Shown: one piece after another, positions 1 to 7,219 of the stretch
Position numbering within the stretch: position 1 is the first letter of the stretch
Layout: each line of letters opens with the position of its first letter
Origin: Clostridia bacterium
GTDB taxonomy: Bacteria; Bacillota; Clostridia; Oscillospirales; CAG-272
Reading direction: 5' to 3'
DNA: 35,926 nt
Assembly: GCA_017621085.1 (NCBI GenBank)
Contig: JAGATW010000061.1
Span: 1-35,926 of the forward strand
Program-made: the position numbers and the translations under genes
Notes under the pieces: generated by a model
Seen by the model: the letters and a program-made list of their open reading frames with translations, nothing else
Databases searched by the model: none
What the model was told of the DNA's origin: nothing

Positions 1-763
1 GGAATGCAGCAGAGATGTACTTTGTCTCGCCATTTGGATATTCAACACCGAGAATAAGCATATGCTCAGCCATCCAGCCTTCTTTTCTACCAAGGTAGGA
101 AGCAATTCTTAAAGCAAAGCACTTCTTACCAAGTAAAACGTTTCCACCGTAACCGGAGTTAACGCTCCAAATTGTGTTATCCTCCGGGAAGTGACAGATG
201 TATCTGTTTTCCTCGTCAATGTCCTTTCTTGCGTGAAGACCCTTAATAAAGCCTTCGCCATCGCCCATAGCCTCAGCTACGTGCTTACCTGCTCTTGTCA
301 TAATAAGCATGTTAAGAACAACGTAAATAGAGTCTGTAAGCTCAATACCATACTTAGCAAAGTCTGAGCCAACCTGACCCATTGCGTATGGAATAACGTA
401 CATTGTACGACCCTTCATAGAGCCCTTGTAAAGAGCGCCAAGCTTAGCATAGCATTCCTGTGGGTCCATCCAGTTGTTAATATTACCAGCGTCCTCTTTT
501 GTTCTTGTACAGATAAATGTTCTGCCTTCAACACGAGCAACGTCGTTAATAGCTGTTCTGTGCAAGTAACAGTTAGGAAGAATTTCCTCATTAAGCTTTT
601 CAAGCTCACCTGTTGAGCAAGCCTCGTCCTTTAAAGCCTGTGTTTGCTCCTCGCTTCCGTCAATCCAAACAATTTTGTCCGGCTGTGTCATGTTAGCCAT
701 TTCCTCAATCCAGTCAAGAATTAACTTGGAATCGGTTAAAGCTTTGTTTTCAAATTTAATCAT
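1..763 (-). CDS. pckG: Phosphoenolpyruvate carboxykinase (GTP), 5' part
   Basis: Interconverts oxaloacetate and phosphoenolpyruvate with GTP/GDP in the cytoplasm, linking the TCA branch to gluconeogenesis or, in fermenters, CO2-fixing succinate formation. About 254 N-terminal residues are visible; the frame runs off the window edge, so the P-loop and the catalytic C-terminal half are missing here. Recognisable GTP-PEPCK blocks are GRTMYVIPYAMG, a following IELTDSIYVV, then NSGYGGNVLLGKKCFALRIA and EGWMAEHMLILG just before the edge. The start at 763 (MIKFENKAL) is preceded by AGAGGT about 6 bases upstream. It stands alone, with its own sigma-A-like promoter at 807-835. The family assignment is secure; physiological direction cannot be read from the sequence. 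Confidence 0.93.
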   Translation of the reverse strand, partial: MIKFENKALTDSKLILDWIEEMANMTQPDKIVWIDGSEEQTQALKDEACSTGELEKLNEEILPNCYLHRTAINDVARVEGRTFICTRTKEDAGNINNWMDPQECYAKLGALYKGSMKGRTMYVIPYAMGQVGSDFAKYGIELTDSIYVVLNMLIMTRAGKHVAEAMGDGEGFIKGLHARKDIDEENRYICHFPEDNTIWSVNSGYGGNVLLGKKCFALRIASYLGRKEGWMAEHMLILGVEYPNGETKYISAAF

Positions 764-806
764 AATTATACCTCTTTCTGATTAATTATCAAATTTTGAC
801 ATTGTA

Positions 807-835
807 AGTATACCATATTTTGTCGGCTCTTGCAA
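807..835 (-). promoter_or_regulatory. Sigma-A-like promoter of pckG
   Basis: On the minus strand TTGCAA (830-835) is separated by 17 bases from TATACT (807-812), about 45 bases before the pckG start. Five of six bases match consensus at the -10 and four of six at the -35. Confidence 0.6.
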
Positions 836-868
836 TAGATTTTTCTCATATTTAACTATTTTTTTATA

Positions 869-1858
869 TTACTTTTCTAAAAGAGCCTTAACAATTCTTA
901 ATGAAAGCTCCTTTTTTGAGCGCGGATGAATGTCGTCATTTTCGCAAACGTCACGGCAAACAACGGTTTTGACGTTTTTAAGCTCGTCTTGAGCCTTCAT
1001 TTGTGCATCCTGTACCAGGTGCCAGCCCTCTGTATCTCTTTCAATATAATCAGCCAATTGAATAATGATAAATTCAAGCTCAGAATCCATAAACACCTCA
1101 CGCCAGGAGGATGTAAGAGCATCTAAAAATTTCAAATAAATTCTTGCCTCGTCAATGCTTGCGTTGCTCTCTCCCTGATACCAAAGCACGCTTGCCATGG
1201 AATAGGGAATTATTTTTGTCAGCATATAGTCATATAAAATGCCGTCATCATTCCAAATAGGAAACCATTCGTGATCAGCAAATTTGTTTTCAACCTGTAA
1301 TTCCTCTCTTTGCGCCACATCCTTGCGTAGCCAGCTCTGAATAACGGATGCACCCTGATAGCAGGCAATAAGACCGATTTTGTGACCCTTTTTGGAAAGC
1401 TCCTGGGAAACGTAATAGCCAATGGCGGAAAAGTCCTTGGCATTATCCTTGGTTAAAGTAACCCAGCCGTCATTAACACCCCATCTTTCCTCGGTGTTTT
1501 CTTCTATTCTGTCAACAGTAAAAAGGCGTACGTTTTCATTCCCCTCATATACGTCAGAGGGCTCACGTCTTTCCCACATTTTAAATTGAATGTTGGACTG
1601 TCCGCTAAGTAAGTAAACGTCACCAAAATAAATATTTCTAATTTCGGTTACTGTACCATCTGCATAGAGTGTTAAGGTATTTGGCCCGCCATATTTTTGC
1701 GGCTCAAATTCAATAAGCCACTTGCCTGAAGCTTTAGTGCTTTTTGTTTTTCCTAAAAAGTTAATTGTAACGTCCCCGTAGCCGGAGCCGAAAATTCGCA
1801 CACTCTTGCCTGCTTGCATTACCATATCGTTTGCAAAAATAGGATTTAAAGTAATCAT
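869..1858 (-). CDS. Sialate O-acetylesterase-like SGNH hydrolase
   Basis: A 329-residue SGNH/GDSL-type carbohydrate esterase, probably removing acetyl groups from sialic acid or another acetylated glycan. Ser88 in LLSGQSNIQF is the expected nucleophile. WYQGESNA is the family block in the middle, and DDIHP near the C-terminus supplies the expected Asp/His pair. No signal peptide is apparent, so action on imported oligosaccharides is likely. A longer frame begins at 1918, but ATG 1858 (MITLNPIF) is preceded by AAAGGAGC at good spacing and is preferred. It is monocistronic and divergent from the CYTH gene. Length is shorter than many multi-domain family members, which carry an extra beta domain. 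Family confident; exact substrate unknown. Confidence 0.85.
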   Translation of the reverse strand: MITLNPIFANDMVMQAGKSVRIFGSGYGDVTINFLGKTKSTKASGKWLIEFEPQKYGGPNTLTLYADGTVTEIRNIYFGDVYLLSGQSNIQFKMWERREPSDVYEGNENVRLFTVDRIEENTEERWGVNDGWVTLTKDNAKDFSAIGYYVSQELSKKGHKIGLIACYQGASVIQSWLRKDVAQREELQVENKFADHEWFPIWNDDGILYDYMLTKIIPYSMASVLWYQGESNASIDEARIYLKFLDALTSSWREVFMDSELEFIIIQLADYIERDTEGWHLVQDAQMKAQDELKNVKTVVCRDVCENDDIHPRSKKELSLRIVKALLEK

Positions 1859-1886
1859 AATACTGCTCCTTTGAAGTATTTCTTTT

Positions 1887-1915
1887 ATTTTAGCATTAAT
1901 ATTCAAAAAAGTAAA
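1887..1915 (-). promoter_or_regulatory. Possible promoter of the sialate esterase gene
   Basis: Minus strand: TAAAAT (1887-1892) with a weak TTTACT (1910-1915) 17 bases upstream. The -10 is good, the -35 poor. Confidence 0.4.
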
Positions 1916-1959
1916 CAAAAAACTATATTTTGTGGTAAAATAAAAAAGAGGTGATTTTT

Positions 1960-2403
1960 GTGGAAATTGAAAGAAAATTCTTGATTGAAAAAAAACCTGA
2001 TTTAACAGGCTGTAATTGTGACGAAATAAAGCAGGGCTACTTTAGTATAAATCCGGAAAAGCGTGTGCGCCAAAAGGGAGATAAATTTATTCTTACCGAA
2101 AAGGGCGAGGGAGATTTAGTAAGAGAGGAAAAGGAAATAGAAATAGACATAAAAACCGCAAAGGAGCTATTTGAAAAATCCAAAACCTACATAATAGAAA
2201 AGACAAGATATTATATTCCTTATGACAAATACACTATTGAGCTTGACATATATAAGGGCAGGCACAAGGGTTTAATTGTTGCCGAGGTTGAGTTTGAAAA
2301 TGAAGAGGACGCACGTAATTTTAAAGTGCCTAATTGGTTTGGCAAGGAAATAACATACGACAAATCCTATAAAAATATGATGCTTGCATTAAATAAAGGT
2401 TGA
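1960..2403 (+). CDS. CYTH domain protein (class IV cyclase / tripolyphosphatase family)
   Basis: A 147-residue single-domain protein of the CYTH superfamily, whose members form a triphosphate tunnel and act on thiamine triphosphate or inorganic tripolyphosphate, or rarely form cAMP. The N-terminal EIERKFL carries the signature ExExK. Later charged strands (EKEIEIDI, IELDIYKG, VAEVEFENEEDA) supply the alternating Glu/Lys residues of the tunnel. GTG at 1960 is preferred over GTG at 1951 because AGAGGTG lies at normal spacing before it and because it starts directly at the signature motif. Its last codons overlap the -35 of the tyrS promoter. Family call is firm; phosphatase activity is more likely than cyclase, but the sequence alone cannot decide. 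Confidence 0.85.
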   Translation: MEIERKFLIEKKPDLTGCNCDEIKQGYFSINPEKRVRQKGDKFILTEKGEGDLVREEKEIEIDIKTAKELFEKSKTYIIEKTRYYIPYDKYTIELDIYKGRHKGLIVAEVEFENEEDARNFKVPNWFGKEITYDKSYKNMMLALNKG

Positions 2404-2428
2404 CAAAGGACAAAGACTTTGTTAAAAT
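2400..2428 (+). promoter_or_regulatory. Sigma-A promoter of tyrS
   Basis: TTGACA (2400-2405) overlaps the stop of the CYTH gene; 17 bases later comes TAAAAT (2423-2428), about 32 bases before the tyrS start. The leader is too short for a T-box. Confidence 0.7.
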
Positions 2429-2460
2429 AAAGTATATTTATTTAAAAAGAGGAAGCTAAA

Positions 2461-3678
2461 ATGAAAATTTATGACGAATTAGTAGCCCGTGGACTTATAG
2501 CACAAGTAACCAACGAGGCAGAAATAAAGGAAATGGTAGATAACGGTAAGGCTGTATTCTATATTGGCTTTGACCCAACAGCAGATAGCTTACACGTAGG
2601 TCACTTTATGGCGCTTTGCTTAATGAAAAGACTTCAAATGGCAGGCAATAAGCCAATTGCCCTAATCGGTGGTGGTACTGCATATATCGGTGACCCATCC
2701 GGAAGAACGGATATGCGTTCAATGATGAACAAGGAAACAATTGAGCATAACTGTGAATGCTTTAAAAAGCAAATGTCACGCTTTATTGAATTTGGCCCTG
2801 ACAAGGCTATGATGGTAAATAATGCCGATTGGCTATTAGACCTTAACTATATCGACTTTATTCGTGATATAGGCTCTTGCTTCTCAGTTAACAATATGCT
2901 ACGTGCCAAGTGCTACGAGCAAAGACTTGAAAAGGGACTTTCCTTCCTTGAGTTTAACTATATGCTTATGCAGTCCTATGACTTTTTGGCTTTGTATGAA
3001 AAGTACGGCTGTAATATGCAATTTGGTGGAGATGACCAATGGTCAAATATGCTTGGCGGTACTGAGCTTATAAGAAAGAAGCTTGGCAAGGACGCTCACG
3101 CAATGACAATTAATTTGCTCCTAAACTCCGAGGGCAAAAAGATGGGTAAAACACAGTCAGGTGCTGTATGGCTTGACCCTGAAAAAACTACACCGTACGA
3201 CTTCTACCAATATTGGAGAAACGTAAACGATGCAGACGTTTTAAAATGTATAAGAATGTTAACCTTCTTACCTCTTGAGGAAATTGACAAGATGGATAGC
3301 TGGGAGGGCAGTCAGCTTAATAAGGCTAAGGAAATTCTTGCATATGAGCTTACAAAGCTTGTTCACAGTGAGGAAGAGGCAAACAAGGCACAAAGCGCTG
3401 CACAGTCAATTTTCGGCGCAGGTAACAGCGAAAATATGCCTGAGTGCAAGCTAAACGAAAGTGACCTAATTAACGATGCAATTGATATTCTTTCCATTCT
3501 TGTAAAGGCAGAGCTTGTTCCTTCAAGAAGTGAGGCAAGACGTGCAACCGAGCAGGGTGGCGTTACAGTTAATAACGAAAAGGTAACAGATATTAAAAAG
3601 CTCTACACAAAATCAGAGCTTCAAGACGGCTTAGTTGTAAGACGTGGCAAAAAAGCCTTTAAAAAGGTATTACTTTAA
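2461..3678 (+). CDS. tyrS: Tyrosyl-tRNA synthetase
   Basis: Charges tRNA-Tyr with tyrosine in the cytoplasm. The 405 residues match the usual bacterial length. The class I HIGH motif is HVGH in [11 protein letters not shown] near residue 45. [11 protein letters not shown] and GGDDQWSN line the tyrosine pocket, and the KMSKS equivalent is KKMGKT. The C-terminal part (roughly 335-405, with [16 protein letters not shown]) is the S4 RNA-binding domain. AAGAGGA lies about 7 bases before ATG 2461. It has its own promoter and ends in a strong hairpin shared with convergent malQ. Unlike many Gram-positive tyrS genes there is no room for a T-box leader, since only 57 bases separate it from the upstream gene. 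Confidence 0.97.
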   Translation: MKIYDELVARGLIAQVTNEAEIKEMVDNGKAVFYIGFDPTADSLHVGHFMALCLMKRLQMAGNKPIALIGGGTAYIGDPSGRTDMRSMMNKETIEHNCECFKKQMSRFIEFGPDKAMMVNNADWLLDLNYIDFIRDIGSCFSVNNMLRAKCYEQRLEKGLSFLEFNYMLMQSYDFLALYEKYGCNMQFGGDDQWSNMLGGTELIRKKLGKDAHAMTINLLLNSEGKKMGKTQSGAVWLDPEKTTPYDFYQYWRNVNDADVLKCIRMLTFLPLEEIDKMDSWEGSQLNKAKEILAYELTKLVHSEEEANKAQSAAQSIFGAGNSENMPECKLNESDLINDAIDILSILVKAELVPSRSEARRATEQGGVTVNNEKVTDIKKLYTKSELQDGLVVRRGKKAFKKVLL

Positions 3679-3683
3679 AAAAC

Positions 3684-3722
3684 AAAAGCTACATATGAGA
3701 CGGTCTCATATGTAGCTTTTTT
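3684..3722. terminator. Bidirectional terminator between tyrS and malQ
   Basis: A near-perfect inverted repeat, with 14-base arms starting GCTACATATG on either side of a single G, is flanked by A and T runs, so it can terminate transcription from both convergent genes. It abuts the malQ stop codon. Confidence 0.9.
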
Positions 3723-5151
3723 ATCTTGCATAAAGCTCAATCCATTTTTTAAGCTTTTCCCTGTCAATTTTCTCAAATTGCTCCTTAGTTAAACGGAAGG
3801 ACCAGTTGTCATCACAGCTACCGGGAGTATTTAAACGCGTGTCCTTACCATACTTTAAAAGGTCTTGTATTGGGAAAATAACAAGTCCTGCGTGGCTTGA
3901 AAGCATAGAGCGAATAACCGTGTCATAGCAGTTGTCCCAGTTAGCTCCCTCATAGCCAAAATAGTCAAGAAATCTCTGCCTTGACTCCTTGTCTAAGTCC
4001 CAAACGTAGCCTAAAAGTGTATTATTATCGTGTGTGCCTGTATAAGCAACACAATTGTTTATATAGTTATGAGGTAGGTGTGCAGAGTTGTTGTCCCCTA
4101 AAAGACCAAATTGCAATACCCTCATTCCGGGGAAAGTACTGTCCTCTACAAGCTTAATAACCTCAGGTGTTATATCGCCCAAGTCCTCAGCAATAATAAG
4201 CTTATCCTTACAAATTGAACGAATAGCATTTATAAAGTCCATACCGGGACCCTTAACCCATTTACCGTTTTTAGCAGTTTTGTCCTTTGCGGGAATTGAA
4301 AAATAGCTTTCTAAGGCTCTGAAGTGGTCAATTCTTACTCCGTCAAAAAGCTCACACATAAACTCCATTCGCTCACTCCACCACTTGTAACCGTTTTCCT
4401 TCATTTTGTCCCAGTTGTAAAGCGGATTGCCCCACAATTGACCGTCCTCGCTAAAATAATCAGGTGGCACACCTGCAACATTAGTTGGCTGATAATTCTC
4501 GTCAAGCAAAAACTCCTGTGGGTTAGCCCAAACGTCAGAGGAGTCAAGAGCTACATAAATAGGAATATCGCCAATAATTTTTACATTTTTTTCGTTTGCA
4601 TATTCCTTGATTTCAAGCCATTGTGTAATTGCAAAGTATTGCATAAAACGCCAAGCGTGATAAGATTCCTTACTTGGAATAGTGTTAGTAAAGTCCCACC
4701 AATCCTTACCCTTGTTAGAGTCCTTTAATGCCATAAATTTGCAAAAAGCCTCGGTCTGTGGATGATTTTTATAAAAATCGTCAAGAGTTTTAGTTTCCAA
4801 AAACCTTGTTGAAGCCTTAGTCAGCAAACGAATTCTTTCTCTTAAAAGTCTGTTAAACTCACAGGAATGAGGGTCCTTTTGTAAAGCCTCCTCCAATTCC
4901 TTTCTTGTAATAAGCTCCCTTTTGTAAAGCTTTTCCAAATCAATAAAATACGGATTTATACTAAAGGCAGAATATGATTTATAGGGTGAGTTATATTCAT
5001 CAGGCAGACAGAAGGGTAAAACCTGCCAATACTTAATTTTACAATCACTTAAAAAATCTATAAATTCCTTGGCACTCTTGGAAAAAGCACCCTCGGAATA
5101 ATCTCCCCAAAGGGATGAAATGTGCATTAAAACACCACTTGCTCTATTCAT
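3721..5151 (-). CDS. malQ: 4-alpha-glucanotransferase (amylomaltase), GH77
   Basis: Transfers alpha-1,4-glucan segments between maltodextrins, releasing glucose, in cytoplasmic starch or glycogen metabolism. The 476 residues fit the compact amylomaltase class. It begins with the family signature RASGVLMHISSL. The catalytic nucleophile region is FDGVRIDHFRALESY (Asp in RIDH), the acid/base Glu lies in IIAEDLGDITPEV, and the third carboxylate is in YTGTHDNNTLLGY. The C-terminus carries the usual block NTPGSCDDNWSFR. AAGGAG sits 8 bases before ATG 5151, and a promoter lies at 5176-5204. Monocistronic, with no adjacent glycogen phosphorylase or maltose transporter in the window. Confidence 0.96.
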   Translation of the reverse strand: MNRASGVLMHISSLWGDYSEGAFSKSAKEFIDFLSDCKIKYWQVLPFCLPDEYNSPYKSYSAFSINPYFIDLEKLYKRELITRKELEEALQKDPHSCEFNRLLRERIRLLTKASTRFLETKTLDDFYKNHPQTEAFCKFMALKDSNKGKDWWDFTNTIPSKESYHAWRFMQYFAITQWLEIKEYANEKNVKIIGDIPIYVALDSSDVWANPQEFLLDENYQPTNVAGVPPDYFSEDGQLWGNPLYNWDKMKENGYKWWSERMEFMCELFDGVRIDHFRALESYFSIPAKDKTAKNGKWVKGPGMDFINAIRSICKDKLIIAEDLGDITPEVIKLVEDSTFPGMRVLQFGLLGDNNSAHLPHNYINNCVAYTGTHDNNTLLGYVWDLDKESRQRFLDYFGYEGANWDNCYDTVIRSMLSSHAGLVIFPIQDLLKYGKDTRLNTPGSCDDNWSFRLTKEQFEKIDREKLKKWIELYAR

Positions 5152-5175
5152 AAAATACTCCTTAGCTTTTTTGTT

Positions 5176-5204
5176 ATTTTAACATAAAAAAGAATACATT
5201 TCAA
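5176..5204 (-). promoter_or_regulatory. Sigma-A-like promoter of malQ
   Basis: Minus strand: TTGAAA (5199-5204), a 17-base spacer and TAAAAT (5176-5181). It is back-to-back with the plus-strand promoter at 5212-5240, so the -35 boxes are only 7 bases apart. Confidence 0.65.
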
Positions 5205-5211
5205 TAAATAC

Positions 5212-5240
5212 TTGCAAAATTGAATAAAATGTGATACAAT
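5212..5240 (+). promoter_or_regulatory. Sigma-A-like promoter of the zinc-ribbon gene
   Basis: TTGCAA (5212-5217), a 17-base spacer and TACAAT (5235-5240), 57 bases before the start at 5298. Confidence 0.65.
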
Positions 5241-5297
5241 GTAAAAAAATATGTGAATTTGTTTTAAAGGACATTACGCATTTTAAGGAGATTTTTT

Positions 5298-5609
5298 ATG
5301 ATTTCTGGTACTAAGCATACCAATGACGATGTTCTTTATACTGTTTTTAAAAAGCATTATTGTCCGGAGTGTCAGGCAAAGCTGAAAAGAACAAAAACAA
5401 CATTAGTTGTTAATGCAAGCTCTCCTGAGGCAAGAAAATATGATATTGACCCATACATAATAGGAGAGGTAAAGGTGCAGCTTGTTGATTTTAGGTGCCC
5501 TATGTGTGGTAAGGAAATCAGTATAGAGGATATGAAAAGAATAGAGGGCTACTATGTAGTAGAGGTTGACGAAGCCGAGGCTGATATTCTTGACGAAACA
5601 AGAAGATAA
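5298..5609 (+). CDS. Small zinc-ribbon protein of unknown function
   Basis: A 103-residue soluble protein not matched to a named family. Two CPxC knuckles, CPEC (Cys22/Cys25) and CPMC (Cys67/Cys70), are separated by about 40 residues and probably bind one zinc as a split zinc ribbon. The C-terminal tail (from about residue 84) is very acidic (VDEAEADILDE). Together these suggest a small regulator or accessory protein that contacts nucleic acid or protein, but this is inference. AAGGAG at 5285-5290 precedes ATG 5298. It is a single-gene unit with its own promoter and a downstream hairpin, and it codes unlike the adjacent TIR cassette, so it is probably resident chromosome rather than part of that cassette. 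Confidence 0.8.
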   Translation: MISGTKHTNDDVLYTVFKKHYCPECQAKLKRTKTTLVVNASSPEARKYDIDPYIIGEVKVQLVDFRCPMCGKEISIEDMKRIEGYYVVEVDEAEADILDETRR

Positions 5610-5630
5610 TAAAAGCACTAAGCAAAAGAT

Positions 5631-5675
5631 TGACACAAATGCTAAGGTTTTAATTGGCATTATGTGTCATTTTTT
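5631..5675 (+). terminator. Terminator after the zinc-ribbon gene
   Basis: TGACACAAATGC pairs imperfectly with GCATTATGTGTCA over a 14-base loop and is followed by a run of six T. It separates the zinc-ribbon gene from the downstream cassette. Confidence 0.7.
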
Positions 5676-5705
5676 GATTCTATAGATTAGAACATGATAA
5701 ACTTA

Positions 5706-5734
5706 TTGCTTTTTTTATAACTGTGTGATAGAAT
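5706..5734 (+). promoter_or_regulatory. Sigma-A-like promoter of the TIR/Sel1 cassette
   Basis: TTGCTT (5706-5711), a 17-base spacer and TAGAAT (5729-5734), 28 bases before the first cassette start. No other good promoter is seen before the GH3 gene at 8108, so this one may drive four genes. Confidence 0.5.
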
Positions 5735-5762
5735 TAAAAGGAACTGAAGAATGGAGGTTTCC

Positions 5763-6809
5763 ATGAATATATTAGAGCAGAGAAACTATTTAGATTTGAT
5801 ATTTGCCATAAATGAGTTTTTGAATTATAAGCTAAACTCTTTGGATGAAGAAATATCGGGCAAATCTGTTGCTAAGCAAAAAAATAACGAAGCTGTGCTC
5901 ATATCAGGGATTGTTGAAAAAGGAGAGTTTGTTTACTATTTATCGGAGAATGTAAAAAAAGAGCAAGTGGTGCTGAGAGGTTATCTTGCTGATATTCTTG
6001 AAACGACTTATCAATACATAATCAAGGAAAGAGAATCGCGAAATAGTGTTCATAAAGAAAAAATGGTATTACTCATTCCAGAATACATGGCTATTTCACG
6101 CCGTCTTTTAGAAAAACTTGAGGCGTTAAAGGCTGACATTGAAAATAGTAATGCTCTCAAGGGAGAGTATGAACAAGATAATCGAGTAGAGCTTATATTA
6201 AATGCGTTGAAAAAATCAACAGAGTTTAGCGAAACGATTGGTAAGGAATATAAATACAGACCTTGGTTAGCTATATTGATGTGGGTATTTATTTTTGGAA
6301 CCTCGATTTCAGTGTTAGTACTTGTGCTTATGAAATGCTATGATGTTACAACCGAAATTTTGTATCTGATGACAGCAAAAAGCCAATCACCTGTGAAAAG
6401 CACGGATGTTTGTTCGTCTATTTGTTGGGATATTGCATCAATTATTAGCATAACTTTTGTTGTGTTGTTGGCTATCGCTTTAATTGCTTTTAAAATAAGA
6501 GGCTCGCATTTGAAAAGAGAAATTGAAAAAGGAAATGTATCTGCAAGATTTGTCTATGCAAATTATTATCAAATTCCTTTGATTGCTAAGCTTAGACCGG
6601 ATTTCAAAAAGTATGTATATGAAATATTGGAATGTGCTAAAAGCGGATATCCTTTGGCATTATATCAGGCTGGTCAAATGTATGAGTATGGGTATGGTAG
6701 AATAATCGAGAAAAATTTAAGCTTATCAATTAGTTGCTATTCCCGTGCTTCAAGGTATATAAAAAAAGCTCAGGAACGATATAAAGTACTAACGAAAAAT
6801 TTCAACTGA
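5763..6809 (+). CDS. Two-TM membrane protein with C-terminal Sel1-like repeat
   Basis: A 348-residue protein of unknown function. Residues 1-165 form a charged, probably cytoplasmic helical domain that I do not recognise. Two hydrophobic segments follow (about 167-191 and 224-245), then a Sel1-like/TPR-type region (about 284-340) with AKSGYPLALYQAGQMYEYGYG, close to the Sel1 consensus. ATG 5763 is preferred over the in-frame ATG 5751 because GGAGG lies 5 bases before it. It is the first gene of a three-gene cassette; the next start is 8 bases after its stop and the Shine-Dalgarno of that gene overlaps the stop. Leucine codons are often TTG/TTA, whereas neighbouring GH3 favours CTT, consistent with transfer. 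The TM-TM-Sel1 part resembles that of the third cassette protein. Candidate effector or sensor; inference. Confidence 0.8.
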   Translation: MNILEQRNYLDLIFAINEFLNYKLNSLDEEISGKSVAKQKNNEAVLISGIVEKGEFVYYLSENVKKEQVVLRGYLADILETTYQYIIKERESRNSVHKEKMVLLIPEYMAISRRLLEKLEALKADIENSNALKGEYEQDNRVELILNALKKSTEFSETIGKEYKYRPWLAILMWVFIFGTSISVLVLVLMKCYDVTTEILYLMTAKSQSPVKSTDVCSSICWDIASIISITFVVLLAIALIAFKIRGSHLKREIEKGNVSARFVYANYYQIPLIAKLRPDFKKYVYEILECAKSGYPLALYQAGQMYEYGYGRIIEKNLSLSISCYSRASRYIKKAQERYKVLTKNFN

Positions 6810-6817
6810 GGTGAAAA

Positions 6818-7219
6818 ATGTCATATTATATTTGTTATGCAAATGAAGATAGAATAAAGGCGATTAAGCTAAAAAAGGAGTTAATAAGCTTAGGACAGGA
6901 AGCCAAAATGATTGATAGAGGAGAAACGGATGTGTTGATTGACCCTATTGATGACATACGACAAGCTATAATTGATTGCTCTGCCTTTATAGTAATTCAT
7001 TCTGGATATACTAATGTTTCGACTCTTTCTCAAATAGAAATCACATATGCTGTAAATAGGGAAAAAGATATATTGGTTGTGAAAACAGATAAAAGCATTG
7101 TTTCTAATTCCATAAAATTTTGTGTAAAAAGAACTCCTATAGTTGCAACAGATATGAGTTTAGCTGCAAAAAGTATAATCAAAGCAAGAGGAGTGTTGAG
7201 TGATGATTTACGGAAATGA
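6818..7219 (+). CDS. Stand-alone divergent TIR-like protein
   Basis: A 133-residue soluble protein that looks like a single TIR-type flavodoxin-like domain. It opens with YYICYANEDR (compare VFISYSSANH in the next gene), continues with the helix KLKKELISLGQEAKMI, and has a hydrophobic strand AFIVIHSGY. SQIEITYAV aligns with CPLELSYAI of the next protein. Glu74 thus sits where TIR NADases keep their catalytic glutamate, but the usual Trp-Cys before it is missing. It is translated from GAGGTG overlapping the upstream stop and overlaps the next gene by 17 bases, so co-expression is tight. It may be an active ThsB-like enzyme, a regulator, or an inactive partner of the full TIR protein; the sequence does not decide. 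Confidence 0.75.
   Translation: MSYYICYANEDRIKAIKLKKELISLGQEAKMIDRGETDVLIDPIDDIRQAIIDCSAFIVIHSGYTNVSTLSQIEITYAVNREKDILVVKTDKSIVSNSIKFCVKRTPIVATDMSLAAKSIIKARGVLSDDLRK

Noticed and set aside
2404-2460. T-box leader upstream of tyrS
   Set aside because: The gap is only 57 bases and holds a promoter; there is no room for the specifier stem and antiterminator.
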